Shown: positions 1 through 5,207, counted from the stretch's first letter. The stretch: 5,842 bases of DNA from Planctomycetota bacterium (GCA_024278415.1 JAJRTI010000297.1:1-5842); one strand, 5' to 3'. A program made the numbers and translations. Notes: a model not told the origin generated them from the letters alone.

Positions 1-71
1 GCGTAAAGCGTAAAGCGTAAAATGGTGGTGAGCGCCGGCTCCCTTTACGTTTTACGCGTTACGTTTTACGT
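1..71. repeat. Inverted blocks of a 7-bp tandem repeat
   Basis: Three perfect head-to-tail copies of GCGTAAA fill 1-21. After a 22-bp spacer, four units of the reverse-complement type (TTTACGT, TTTACGC, GTTACGT, TTTACGT) fill 44-71. Positions 8-21 can pair with 44-57 over 14 bp with one mismatch, giving a stem about 10 bp or more beyond the stop codon of the minus-strand amidohydrolase. There is no T-tract, so it is not a classical terminator, although it could protect a 3' end. The left block touches the window edge and may continue outside it. No gene is seen here. Confidence 0.75.
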
Positions 72-81
72 CTTTGCGTCT

Positions 82-1635
82 TCACGCCCTCCTCAACGCT
101 CCGCCCGGCGTCGCGCCCGTATGCACTCCGTCGCGCACGACGAACTCGCCGTTCACGATCACGTGCTCGATGCCTTCCGGGTGTTGCTTGGGGTTCTCGT
201 ACGTCGCGCGGTCGTGGAGCGCGTTGGGGTCGAACACGACCACGTCTGCGGCGAGGCCGGTCTTGAGCAGGCCGCGATCGTGCAGGCCGTAGCGCCACGC
301 GGGGAAGCCGGTCATCTTCCAGATCGCTTGCTCCAGCGGCAGGAGCTTGCCTTGGAGCACGTACACGTCCAAGAACCGGCTGAACGCGCCGTACACGCGC
401 GGGTGGCACTGGCCCGGCACGGGCACGGTGTCGCTGCCGATCATGCACGCGGGGTGCTTCAGCACGCGGCGCACGTCGTCCTCGTTGGCTTTCACGCCGA
501 TGGCCGTCACGTTCAGATCCTCCTCGATCAGCAGGTCGCACGCGGCGTCGAAGAAGTCCTTGCCGCGGCGTTCGGCGAGTTGGCCGAGCGTCTTGCCTTC
601 GAGTTCGCGGTTCGCGTCGGAGCCGACCGTGCTGATGTAAATGTCATCGTCTGGCCCTGGCATGGGATTGCGGCGCAGCGCGGCGCGCTGGGCGGGATCG
701 CGCAGCTTGGCGAGCAGCGCGGCCTTGTCGCCTTCGAGCGCGTCGGCCGCGAGGATGAAGTAGCTCAGGAGCGTGCAGCCCACGAGGTACGGGTAACAGT
801 CGATGGTGATGTCCACGCCCTCGTCCCGCGCTTGCTCGACGCGGGCGAGCATCTGTTCGGCCTGGCCCTTGGTGGCGCCGCCGAGCCGGAAGTGCGCCAC
901 CTGCACCGGCGCGCCGGACTCGCGTCCAATGGTGATGGCCTCTTCGAGCGACTCCGCAAAGCCGTCGCCGTAGTTGCGCATGTGCGTGGCGTAGATAGCG
1001 CCGTGCTCGGCCGCGACCTGGGCCAACTCGATCAGCTCCCGCGTGTCGGCCTCGCTGCTGGGGAAGTACGTGAGCCCCGTGGAGAATCCGACCGCGCCAT
1101 CTTGAAGGCCCTGGGTCAGCAACTCCTTCATGTGCGCCATCTCGCTCGCGGACACAGGCCCGCTGCGCATGCCCGCGGCCTCGACGCGCAACGTGGCGTG
1201 GGGCACGCAGTAGGCCAAGTTCACCGCGATGTGCTTGTCCCAGCGGCCGAACAGCTCCGCTACGCTGAACGACGCGCCGGGTTCGACGTGGCCCGCGAGC
1301 ACCGTGACTATGTAGTCGCTCATGGCGTCGAGCGTGGCGGCCGATGCGGGCGCGACCGAGAGGCCGCACATGCCCACGGCCTCCGTGGTGACGCCTTGCA
1401 TGACGCGCGCCTCGTGCCGCGGGTTGTTGAGCACGGCCAGCTCCGAGTGCGCGTGCGCGTCCACGAAACCCGGGCACACGACCTTGCCCTTGGCGTCGGT
1501 CGTGGCCGCGGCTTCCGCGCCGGCCAGCCCGCCCATGGCCGCGATGCGGCCGCCTTGGATACCGACGTCGCTCGTGCGCCAGGGCGCGCCGGTGCCGTCG
1601 ATCACACGGCCGTTTTGGATCAGAATGTCGAGCAT
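82..1635 (-). CDS. N-acyl-D-amino-acid deacylase family amidohydrolase
   Basis: Probable zinc amidohydrolase of the D-aminoacylase branch, which hydrolyses N-acyl-D-amino acids (or related D-amino-acid amides) to a free D-amino acid and a carboxylate. It is probably cytoplasmic, as no signal peptide is seen. With the start at 1635 (517 aa), residues 1-13 (MLDILIQNGRVID) match the usual N-terminal strand. H61 and H63 in VDAHAHSE are the metal pair, C90 lies in VGMCGLSVAP, H218 in ATHMRNYGD, H248 in QVAHFRLGG, and D402 in IGSDTVPV ahead of HPRVYGAF. The C-terminus has the typical small beta-domain (AADVVVFDP, then NPKQHPEGIEHVIVNG). Two departures from what I recall of the family are SDT instead of SDG at the catalytic Asp, and about 150 residues between H248 and D402. 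An in-frame ATG at 1662 would add nine residues and also has a purine-rich stretch upstream. I prefer 1635 because family homology begins there and GAGGA precedes it. The exact substrate is not determined. Confidence 0.9.
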   Translation of the reverse strand: MLDILIQNGRVIDGTGAPWRTSDVGIQGGRIAAMGGLAGAEAAATTDAKGKVVCPGFVDAHAHSELAVLNNPRHEARVMQGVTTEAVGMCGLSVAPASAATLDAMSDYIVTVLAGHVEPGASFSVAELFGRWDKHIAVNLAYCVPHATLRVEAAGMRSGPVSASEMAHMKELLTQGLQDGAVGFSTGLTYFPSSEADTRELIELAQVAAEHGAIYATHMRNYGDGFAESLEEAITIGRESGAPVQVAHFRLGGATKGQAEQMLARVEQARDEGVDITIDCYPYLVGCTLLSYFILAADALEGDKAALLAKLRDPAQRAALRRNPMPGPDDDIYISTVGSDANRELEGKTLGQLAERRGKDFFDAACDLLIEEDLNVTAIGVKANEDDVRRVLKHPACMIGSDTVPVPGQCHPRVYGAFSRFLDVYVLQGKLLPLEQAIWKMTGFPAWRYGLHDRGLLKTGLAADVVVFDPNALHDRATYENPKQHPEGIEHVIVNGEFVVRDGVHTGATPGGALRRA

Positions 1636-1707
1636 GATGTCCTCATGGGCGGTTAGCCGCATAGTGCGCGTCCCTCGACAACTTCTTGCCGATATGCGCG
1701 GCGCGGC

Positions 1708-1775
1708 TCGTAGTAGGGCGATTCATCGCCCGTCGGCCGCCCTGAGGCGACGGGCGATGAATCGCCCTACTACGA
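1708..1775. repeat. Long perfect palindrome, family A copy 1
   Basis: Positions 1708-1735 and 1748-1775 are perfect reverse complements (28 bp) around a 12-nt loop. Each arm is itself nearly palindromic: GGGCGATTCATCGCCC at 1716-1731 and GGGCGATGAATCGCCC at 1752-1767, each a 7-bp stem with a 2-nt centre. The element can therefore fold as one long hairpin or as two small ones. It lies between the 3' end of the reductase gene and the start of the amidohydrolase gene, where a transcript of both genes would have to cross it. A second copy lies at 3108-3171. Confidence 0.95.
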
Positions 1776-1810
1776 ACGGCCTGACGGCGGCGCGGCCGCC
1801 TCTACTTTCC

Positions 1811-1840
1811 GTGGTCATAGTCGTGGTCGTGATCGTGGCA
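1811..1840. repeat. Degenerate hexanucleotide repeat (GTGGTC-like)
   Basis: Five consecutive six-base units read GTGGTC, ATAGTC, GTGGTC, GTGATC and GTGGCA. On the minus strand one frame reads His-Asp-His-Asp-His-Asp-Tyr-Asp-His-Gly-Lys then a stop, but that frame is closed by a TGA about 15 codons upstream of the first of these residues or less. I therefore treat this as a short microsatellite-like repeat and not as the tail of a gene. Positions 1819-1830 can pair with 1873-1884 over 12 bp, using two G-T pairs. Confidence 0.55.
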
Positions 1841-1925
1841 GCAGGTTGATGGGATCGACGAAGATCATGACAACGATTACGACTAAGAATAATCCGACGC
1901 GTTTGGGTTGTGGGCGAAGTCCTCG

Positions 1926-2990
1926 TCAGGCGAACATCTCTTGCGCTTCGCGCAGCATCTCGCGGATCGGCAGGTCGTACGGACAGCGCTCTTCGCACTC
2001 CCCGCAGTCGAGGCACTCGTCCACAGCTTTGTCAAAAGCGGCGTACTGCGCGCGCATGCGATGGTGGAAGTCCCAGTCGCCTTGGAACCGCTTGCGCATG
2101 CCGAGCGTGCGGAGGATGCCGGAGATATCGATCTCGGACTGGCACGGCTGGCAGTAGTTGCATCCGCGGCAGAAGCCCTTGCCGAGCGACTGCGCCATGT
2201 CCATGTAGCGCTTCGCCTCGTCGTCGGCCATGGGCGTGAAGCTTTCGGCCGTGGCCACGTTCTCCTCGACTTCCGACAGCGCCTGCATGCCGGGGATGAT
2301 GACCGTCACGTGGGGATTGGTCATGCAGAAGCGCAGCGCCGCGGCCGCGGTCACGGCGTAATCGTTGTCGTCGTCCGGTTGCTCGACGGGCTTGGGCAGG
2401 TTGCCGCCGGCGAGCGGCTTCATGTTGATGACGCCGATGTTGAGTTCGGCCGCGCGCGGCAGCAGCTTCTCCGCAGCCGCAATGTTGGCCAAGTTGTGCG
2501 CGACCTGCACCGTGTCGAACCAGCCGGTCTCGATGGCTTCGAGGAGGATGTCCACGTTGTGGCCGCTCACCCCGATGAAGCGCACTTGGCCTTTGTCGCG
2601 GGCCGCGCGCAAAGCTTCGAGCGCGCCGCCGGGGCCGGTGGTGCGTTCGTAGTCCCCGCGGTCGGACACATCGTGGATCTGATAGAGGTCGATCACATCG
2701 GTCTGGAGCAGGCGGAGGCTCGTGGCGATGTCCTCCTCGGCTTCCTCGCGTGTTCGGTGGATGACCTTGCTGGCGAGCACGACCTCGTCCCGGCGTTTGG
2801 CCATGACGTGGCCGAGTTTTTCCTCGCTGTCGCCGTAGCATCGTGCGGTGTCGATGAAGGTGACGCCGAGGTCGATCGCGCGGTTTACGCACGCGGCGGC
2901 TTCGTCCGCACTGAGTCGTGGCAGCTTGATGGCTCCATAGCCCAGCCGGCTGATTTCCAGGCCGGTGCGGCCCAAGACACGTCTCTCCAC
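1926..2990 (-). CDS. Aldo/keto reductase with C-terminal 4Fe-4S domain (COG1453 type)
   Basis: Predicted cytoplasmic oxidoreductase of 354 aa. Residues 1 to about 255 form the aldo/keto reductase barrel, opening with RRVLGRTGLEISRLGYG. The full catalytic tetrad is visible: D47 and Y52 in FIDTARCYGDSEEKLG, K75 in LASKVI and H106 in DLYQIHDV. The strand ending VTVIIPGM (residues 228-235) is the usual cofactor-side motif. From about 270, a ferredoxin-like tail carries C274, C277, C280 and C283 (CRGCNYCQPC), and then C326, C329, C332 and C336-Pro, a standard cluster-binding spacing. This combination is typical of the COG1453 group, whose substrates are mostly unknown, so no reaction is assigned. 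The start is GTG at 2990, set by a strong Shine-Dalgarno sequence. The gene is divergent from the SGNH hydrolase and lies 290 bp upstream of the amidohydrolase on the same strand. Confidence 0.93.
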   Translation of the reverse strand: MERRVLGRTGLEISRLGYGAIKLPRLSADEAAACVNRAIDLGVTFIDTARCYGDSEEKLGHVMAKRRDEVVLASKVIHRTREEAEEDIATSLRLLQTDVIDLYQIHDVSDRGDYERTTGPGGALEALRAARDKGQVRFIGVSGHNVDILLEAIETGWFDTVQVAHNLANIAAAEKLLPRAAELNIGVINMKPLAGGNLPKPVEQPDDDNDYAVTAAAALRFCMTNPHVTVIIPGMQALSEVEENVATAESFTPMADDEAKRYMDMAQSLGKGFCRGCNYCQPCQSEIDISGILRTLGMRKRFQGDWDFHHRMRAQYAAFDKAVDECLDCGECEERCPYDLPIREMLREAQEMFA

Positions 2991-2996
2991 GATCCG

Positions 2997-3004
2997 ACTC
3001 CTTT
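2997..3004 (-). promoter_or_regulatory. Ribosome binding site fixing the GTG start of the reductase
   Basis: Read on the minus strand this is AAAGGAGT, about 6-7 bases before the GTG at 2990-2988. It is the best Shine-Dalgarno match I see for any gene in the window. It fits family homology, which begins directly at the GTG codon (Val/Met-Glu-Arg-Arg-Val-Leu-Gly). Confidence 0.8.
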
Positions 3005-3029
3005 CGTTGGGTGATGTCAGAAGGCAGCC

Positions 3030-3059
3030 AGTGTAGCAAAGCCCGCGCGGGCGCGTCTA
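3030..3059 (-). promoter_or_regulatory. Candidate sigma-70-like promoter of the reductase gene
   Basis: On the minus strand, TAGACG (3059-3054) and TACACT (3035-3030) are each a 4/6 match to the -35 and -10 consensus, separated by 18 bp. This would give a leader of roughly 30-40 bases before the GTG at 2990. The spacer contains the GC palindrome CCCGCGCGGG. Weak boxes in GC-rich DNA are common by chance, so this is tentative. Confidence 0.3.
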
Positions 3060-3073
3060 TGGGGGCGGTCACG

Positions 3074-3087
3074 TGTAAGCGCTTGCA
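3074..3087. promoter_or_regulatory. LacI/GalR-type operator-like palindrome
   Basis: TGTAAGCGCTTGCA is a 14-bp palindrome with one unmatched base pair (T3076 against G3085) and a central CG. This has the shape of operators bound by LacI/GalR-family regulators, and it fits the CcpA-type consensus TGWAANCGNTNWCA at all but one position. It lies about 15 bp upstream of the candidate -35 of the reductase gene, in the divergent region shared with the SGNH hydrolase. No regulator gene is in the window, so binding is an inference. Confidence 0.4.
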
Positions 3088-3107
3088 ATGAGCGAGCGGA
3101 GCCGTTC

Positions 3108-3171
3108 GTAGTGGGGCGATTTATCGCCCGTTGTTTCGGGCGCAGAGACGGGCGATGAATCGCCCTACTAC
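3108..3171. repeat. Long palindrome, family A copy 2
   Basis: Positions 3108-3131 pair with 3148-3171 over 24 bp with two non-Watson-Crick positions, around a 16-nt loop. It is the same element as the one at 1708-1775. The arms again contain self-complementary 16-mers, GGGCGATTTATCGCCC (3114-3129) and GGGCGATGAATCGCCC (3150-3165). Both mismatches are T-G or G-T, so a plus-strand RNA would keep them as wobble pairs. It lies in the divergent region between the reductase and the SGNH hydrolase. Confidence 0.92.
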
Positions 3172-3263
3172 AAGCCTGCGGCATCTGTCGCTTGGATCGA
3201 GCAAAACCCTTCGACTATGACGGGCGGCGCGTATGTGGTGTAATGCGGGGGACAGAAAGGCAA

Positions 3264-3311
3264 TCCGCCGTGCGGCGGACGCAGAGGCGCGAGGACGCAA
3301 AGAAGGAAAGG
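3264..3311. repeat. Short hairpin plus degenerate CGCAAAG-type repeat
   Basis: TCCGCCG at 3264-3270 and CGGCGGA at 3273-3279 form a 7-bp hairpin. It is followed directly by a purine-rich stretch (3279-3311) built of ACGCAGAGGCGC and ACGCAAAG-type units. A related stretch follows the SGNH hydrolase gene (4675-4709). The copy ends 12 bases before the preferred ATG at 3324 and probably lies in the leader. This style of sequence often yields spurious Arg/Lys-rich N-terminal extensions such as RRTQRREDAKK, which is the case here if the ATG at 3192 is used. Confidence 0.6.
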
Positions 3312-3323
3312 ATCGGATCAGAG

Positions 3324-4670
3324 ATGAAGCACCGGACAACGGAATGCGCGCGGATCGCCGCGCTGGCTCTCGTGCTCGCGGTTGCGACGGGCTTCGCCGC
3401 GGAGCCAGCGGCTCCCAACCTGCTGAAGAACGCCGGTTTTGAGGATATCGACGCCAAGACCGGCGCGCCCAAGTTCTGGAGAGTCGCCGACTGGAGCGCG
3501 AAGAACCAACGCGGCAAGATCGCAGTGGCGGCCGAGACCGACGACGCGGCCGAGGGCAAGGCGTCCGCGAAAATCACGTACGAGGGCAAGGGCTCGAACC
3601 TGGTGCTGATGCAAGACGTGCCGCGCAAGGGAGCAGGGGGGTACGTGCTCACAGTCAAGTGCAAGCCGGCGATGGGCAAGACCGCGTACGCGTCCGCGGT
3701 CTGCTTCCAGAAAAACAAGATTCTGCTCTACCCCAACACCGCGCGCAAGAGCGGCAACGGCCAGTGGCAAGACCTCACGCTCCCCTTTGTGGCGCCGGCA
3801 GGAACGCAGTACATACGCGTCCTCCTGCGCTGCAACGGCAACGCGATGTTCGATGCCGCGTCCCTTCGCCGCATCCCTGAGGCGGAGGCCAAGAAGCGGG
3901 CGGCAGGCGCGAAGGTCAAGGCCGAGCCGAGCAACGCTCGCCAACTCAAGACCTGGTCCGCGGCCGTTTCGCCCAAGGTGCTCGAAGCCGACCGGGCGCG
4001 CAAGGCGAAGATGTCGCCGGAGGAGTTGGCTTGGGAGAAGGTGCTCGAAGCGAACCTGGGCCCGTTTTACCTCCCCCGCTACAAGGCGGTGAAAGCCAAG
4101 GGCGGCACGACCGCGTGGGATTACGTGAAGGACGATCCCAAGCTGCCCCGCGTGCTGCTCATCGGCGACTCGATCTCGCGCGGGTACACGGTCGCGGTGC
4201 GCCAAGCGCTCGCAGGCAAGGCGAACGTGCACCGCGCGCCGGCGAACTGCGGCCCCACGACCACAGGGCTGCGCAGGCTGCCGGTGTGGCTCGGCAAGGG
4301 CAAGTGGGATTTGATCCACTTCAACTTCGGCATCCACGACCGGCGCAGCAAGCCGGAGGATTACGCGACGCGCCTCGAGCAAGTCGTCGAGAAGCTCGAA
4401 GCAACCGGCGCGAAGCTCATGTGGGCCAGTTCGACGCCGCTCCGCGGCAAGTATGCCAACGGCCCCGGCGGCGACCCCATGGTCGCGTTCAACGCGGCCG
4501 CTGCGGAGATCATGAAGAAGCACAACATCCCCATCGACGATCTGCACGCGGTCGCGACACCGCTTGTGCCGACCCTGCAGGGCCCCGACGGCTGCCACTT
4601 CAACGGCCAGGGCTATCAGATAATTGGGAAGGCAGTCGCGAAGCGCATCGCCGAAGAACTTGGACGGTGA
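3324..4670 (+). CDS. Secreted SGNH/GDSL hydrolase with N-terminal jelly-roll-like domain
   Basis: Predicted exported esterase or deacetylase-like hydrolase of 448 aa. Residues 1-25 form a signal peptide: basic start MKHR, hydrophobic core IAALALVLAVATGF, likely cleavage after GFA. Residues about 31-183 begin PNLLKNAGFED and end in MFDAASLRRI, resembling a CBM4/9-type carbohydrate-binding jelly-roll. A charged linker follows, then a block reading SPEELAWEKVLEANLGPFYL just before the catalytic domain. Catalytic blocks are RVLLIGDSIS with nucleophile S283, a Gly in NCGPTTTG (G310), N334 in HFNFGIHD, and D422/H425 in PDGCHF. The full SGNH set is therefore present. Family members act on carbohydrate or lipid esters, and the substrate here is unknown. 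An upstream in-frame ATG at 3192 would add 44 Arg/Lys-rich residues coded by a dispersed repeat and would bury the signal peptide, so I start at 3324, although its ribosome binding site is weak. It is divergent from the reductase and convergent with the CBM9-like gene. Confidence 0.9.
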   Translation: MKHRTTECARIAALALVLAVATGFAAEPAAPNLLKNAGFEDIDAKTGAPKFWRVADWSAKNQRGKIAVAAETDDAAEGKASAKITYEGKGSNLVLMQDVPRKGAGGYVLTVKCKPAMGKTAYASAVCFQKNKILLYPNTARKSGNGQWQDLTLPFVAPAGTQYIRVLLRCNGNAMFDAASLRRIPEAEAKKRAAGAKVKAEPSNARQLKTWSAAVSPKVLEADRARKAKMSPEELAWEKVLEANLGPFYLPRYKAVKAKGGTTAWDYVKDDPKLPRVLLIGDSISRGYTVAVRQALAGKANVHRAPANCGPTTTGLRRLPVWLGKGKWDLIHFNFGIHDRRSKPEDYATRLEQVVEKLEATGAKLMWASSTPLRGKYANGPGGDPMVAFNAAAAEIMKKHNIPIDDLHAVATPLVPTLQGPDGCHFNGQGYQIIGKAVAKRIAEELGR

Positions 4671-4674
4671 GGAA

Positions 4675-4709
4675 ACGCAAAGGCGCAGAGACGCGAAGGC
4701 GGAGAAAGG
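4675..4709. repeat. Degenerate CGCAAAG-type repeat after the SGNH gene
   Basis: This purine-rich stretch is made of ACGCAAAGGCGC, AGAGACGCG and AAGGCGG units and begins 4 bases after the TGA at 4668-4670. It aligns imperfectly, in the same orientation, with 3279-3311 in front of the same gene. A shorter relative (GACGCAAAGACG on the minus strand) abuts the stop codon of the amidohydrolase near positions 69-81. Confidence 0.55.
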
Positions 4710-4727
4710 GTCTGGGGACGATGCGAT

Positions 4728-4742
4728 CCCACGTCCCCCCTT
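4728..4742. repeat. 15-bp direct repeat, first copy
   Basis: CCCACGTCCCCCCTT is repeated exactly at 5009-5023. The shorter core CGTCCCCCCTT also occurs at 4941-4951. These are probably fragments or decayed members of the same C-tract/G-tract palindrome family present at 4830-4864 and 4942-4972. Confidence 0.6.
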
Positions 4743-4829
4743 GCAGGCCGACACCTGGGCACACTTAACACCGTGATTCCACGATCCAGCTCTGCTGGCA
4801 AGCGAGTGCGGTTTGTCATCGACAGCGCT

Positions 4830-4864
4830 ACCCCCCTGTAGTCCCCCCTGGAAGGGGGGGGACT
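4830..4864. repeat. C-tract/G-tract palindrome, copy 1
   Basis: AGTCCCCCC at 4840-4848 pairs with GGGGGGACT at 4856-4864 (9 bp). It is preceded by a C-tract and TGTAGT. The unit as a whole is the reverse complement of 4942-4972 apart from homopolymer lengths. It resembles the dispersed repeats that, in many environmental genomes, are mis-translated as PPLQGG- or SRGDYRG-like peptides. Confidence 0.8.
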
Positions 4865-4894
4865 GTTCCGGTCGGCGGTCCGGTGAGCGTTTGT

Positions 4895-4938
4895 GTGCAC
4901 TGGGAGCGCCTCGGCATTCCCAGAGGCACGAGATGCAC
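4895..4938. repeat. Nested hairpin between the two C/G-tract palindromes
   Basis: GTGCA at 4895-4899 pairs with TGCAC at 4934-4938. Inside it, CTGGGA at 4900-4905 pairs with TCCCAG at 4918-4923. The stems are short, but the arrangement is symmetric and sits in the middle of the spacer between the inverted units at 4830-4864 and 4942-4972. Confidence 0.5.
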
Positions 4939-4941
4939 ATC

Positions 4942-4972
4942 GTCCCCCCTTCCAGGGGGGACTACAGGGGGT
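4942..4972. repeat. C-tract/G-tract palindrome, copy 2 (inverted)
   Basis: GTCCCCCC at 4942-4949 pairs with GGGGGGAC at 4955-4962 around the 5-nt loop TTCCA. The sequence then continues TACAGGGGGT. Its reverse complement equals 4830-4863 except for one or two bases of homopolymer length, so the two units form a larger inverted repeat with a spacer of about 78 bp. Confidence 0.8.
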
Positions 4973-5008
4973 CGTTAGGGCCCGGCCGAACGGCTTCCGC
5001 TGGGCTCC

Positions 5009-5032
5009 CCCACGTCCCCCCTTCCCGGGAAG
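5009..5032. repeat. 15-bp direct repeat, second copy, fused to a 12-bp palindrome
   Basis: CCCACGTCCCCCCTT (5009-5023) repeats 4728-4742. It overlaps the perfect 12-bp palindrome CTTCCCGGGAAG at 5021-5032. It looks like a truncated or altered member of the C/G-tract family. Confidence 0.55.
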
Positions 5033-5055
5033 AATGGTGGTTTGGGCGCCTTGTT

Positions 5056-5088
5056 CCCAGGGTAGCGGCCTGCGGCCGCAACCCTGGG
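5056..5088. repeat. Strong hairpin (8 bp + 6 bp stem)
   Basis: CCCAGGGT at 5056-5063 pairs with ACCCTGGG at 5081-5088. After one A-A mismatch, GCGGCC at 5065-5070 pairs with GGCCGC at 5074-5079 around a TGC loop. It is followed four bases later by another strong hairpin. I have the impression that CCCAGGGT...ACCCTGGGCTAT elements recur in planctomycete-like genomes, but I cannot check this here. Confidence 0.85.
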
Positions 5089-5092
5089 CTAT

Positions 5093-5121
5093 CCTCCCGG
5101 ACCCCCTTGGGGTCCGGGAGG
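5093..5121. repeat. Perfect 13-bp hairpin with 3-nt loop
   Basis: The arm 5093-5105 (CCTCCCGGACCCC) and the arm 5109-5121 (GGGGTCCGGGAGG) are exact reverse complements around a CTT loop. The stem is very stable and works equally on either strand. No T-tract follows on either side. Position and tight spacing suggest that it and the hairpin at 5056-5088 form one composite element. Confidence 0.9.
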
Positions 5122-5177
5122 CCGCACGAGAGCGACCTCGCAAGAGTTTGGAGATGTGGGGAAAGAGCAGCGCGCTA

Positions 5178-5207
5178 CCCCCCTTCGGTTTCTCCCTTGA
5201 AGGGGGG
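5178..5207. repeat. Hairpin just beyond the stop of the CBM9-like gene
   Basis: CCCCCCTTC at 5178-5186 pairs with GAAGGGGGG at 5199-5207 (9 bp, 12-nt loop). It begins about 8 bases past the TAG at 5218-5216 on the minus strand. It could act as a 3'-end structure for that gene, but no U-tract follows on the minus strand, so it is not called a terminator. It is a more distant relative of the C/G-tract palindromes. Confidence 0.6.

Noticed and set aside
22..1656. Long plus-strand open frame (544 codons) opposite the amidohydrolase
   Set aside because: It is a mirror frame caused by GC-rich third positions. Its translation is His/Val/Arg-rich with no recognisable motif, while the minus-strand protein has a complete set of family motifs.
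1723..2016. Minus-strand small frame and a short His-Asp-rich tail near 1808-1840
   Set aside because: The 97-codon frame starts inside the reductase gene and runs into the family A palindrome. The His-Asp tail frame is closed by a nearby TGA and is best explained by the hexanucleotide repeat.
1908..3014. Plus-strand open frame (368 codons) opposite the reductase
   Set aside because: Antisense shadow of a gene with an intact catalytic tetrad, two cysteine clusters and a strong ribosome binding site.
3210..3244. Promoter for the SGNH hydrolase (TTCGAC with TATGTG, or TGTAAT)
   Set aside because: TATGTG gives a 16-bp spacer but the boxes are poor, and TGTAAT has a 23-bp spacer. Neither is convincing.
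3192..3323. Upstream ATG giving a 44-residue N-terminal extension of the SGNH hydrolase
   Set aside because: The extension is Arg/Lys-rich, coded by a dispersed repeat, and would place a clean signal peptide inside the protein.
3318..4940. Minus-strand open frame (540 codons) opposite the SGNH hydrolase
   Set aside because: Antisense shadow. Its beginning runs through the C/G-tract and CGCAAAG-type repeats (peptides such as PPFQGGLQGG and FASLRLCVSS), which are not coding.
5093..5121. Intrinsic terminator
   Set aside because: The stem is excellent, but no T-run follows on either strand, so it is listed as a hairpin repeat only.
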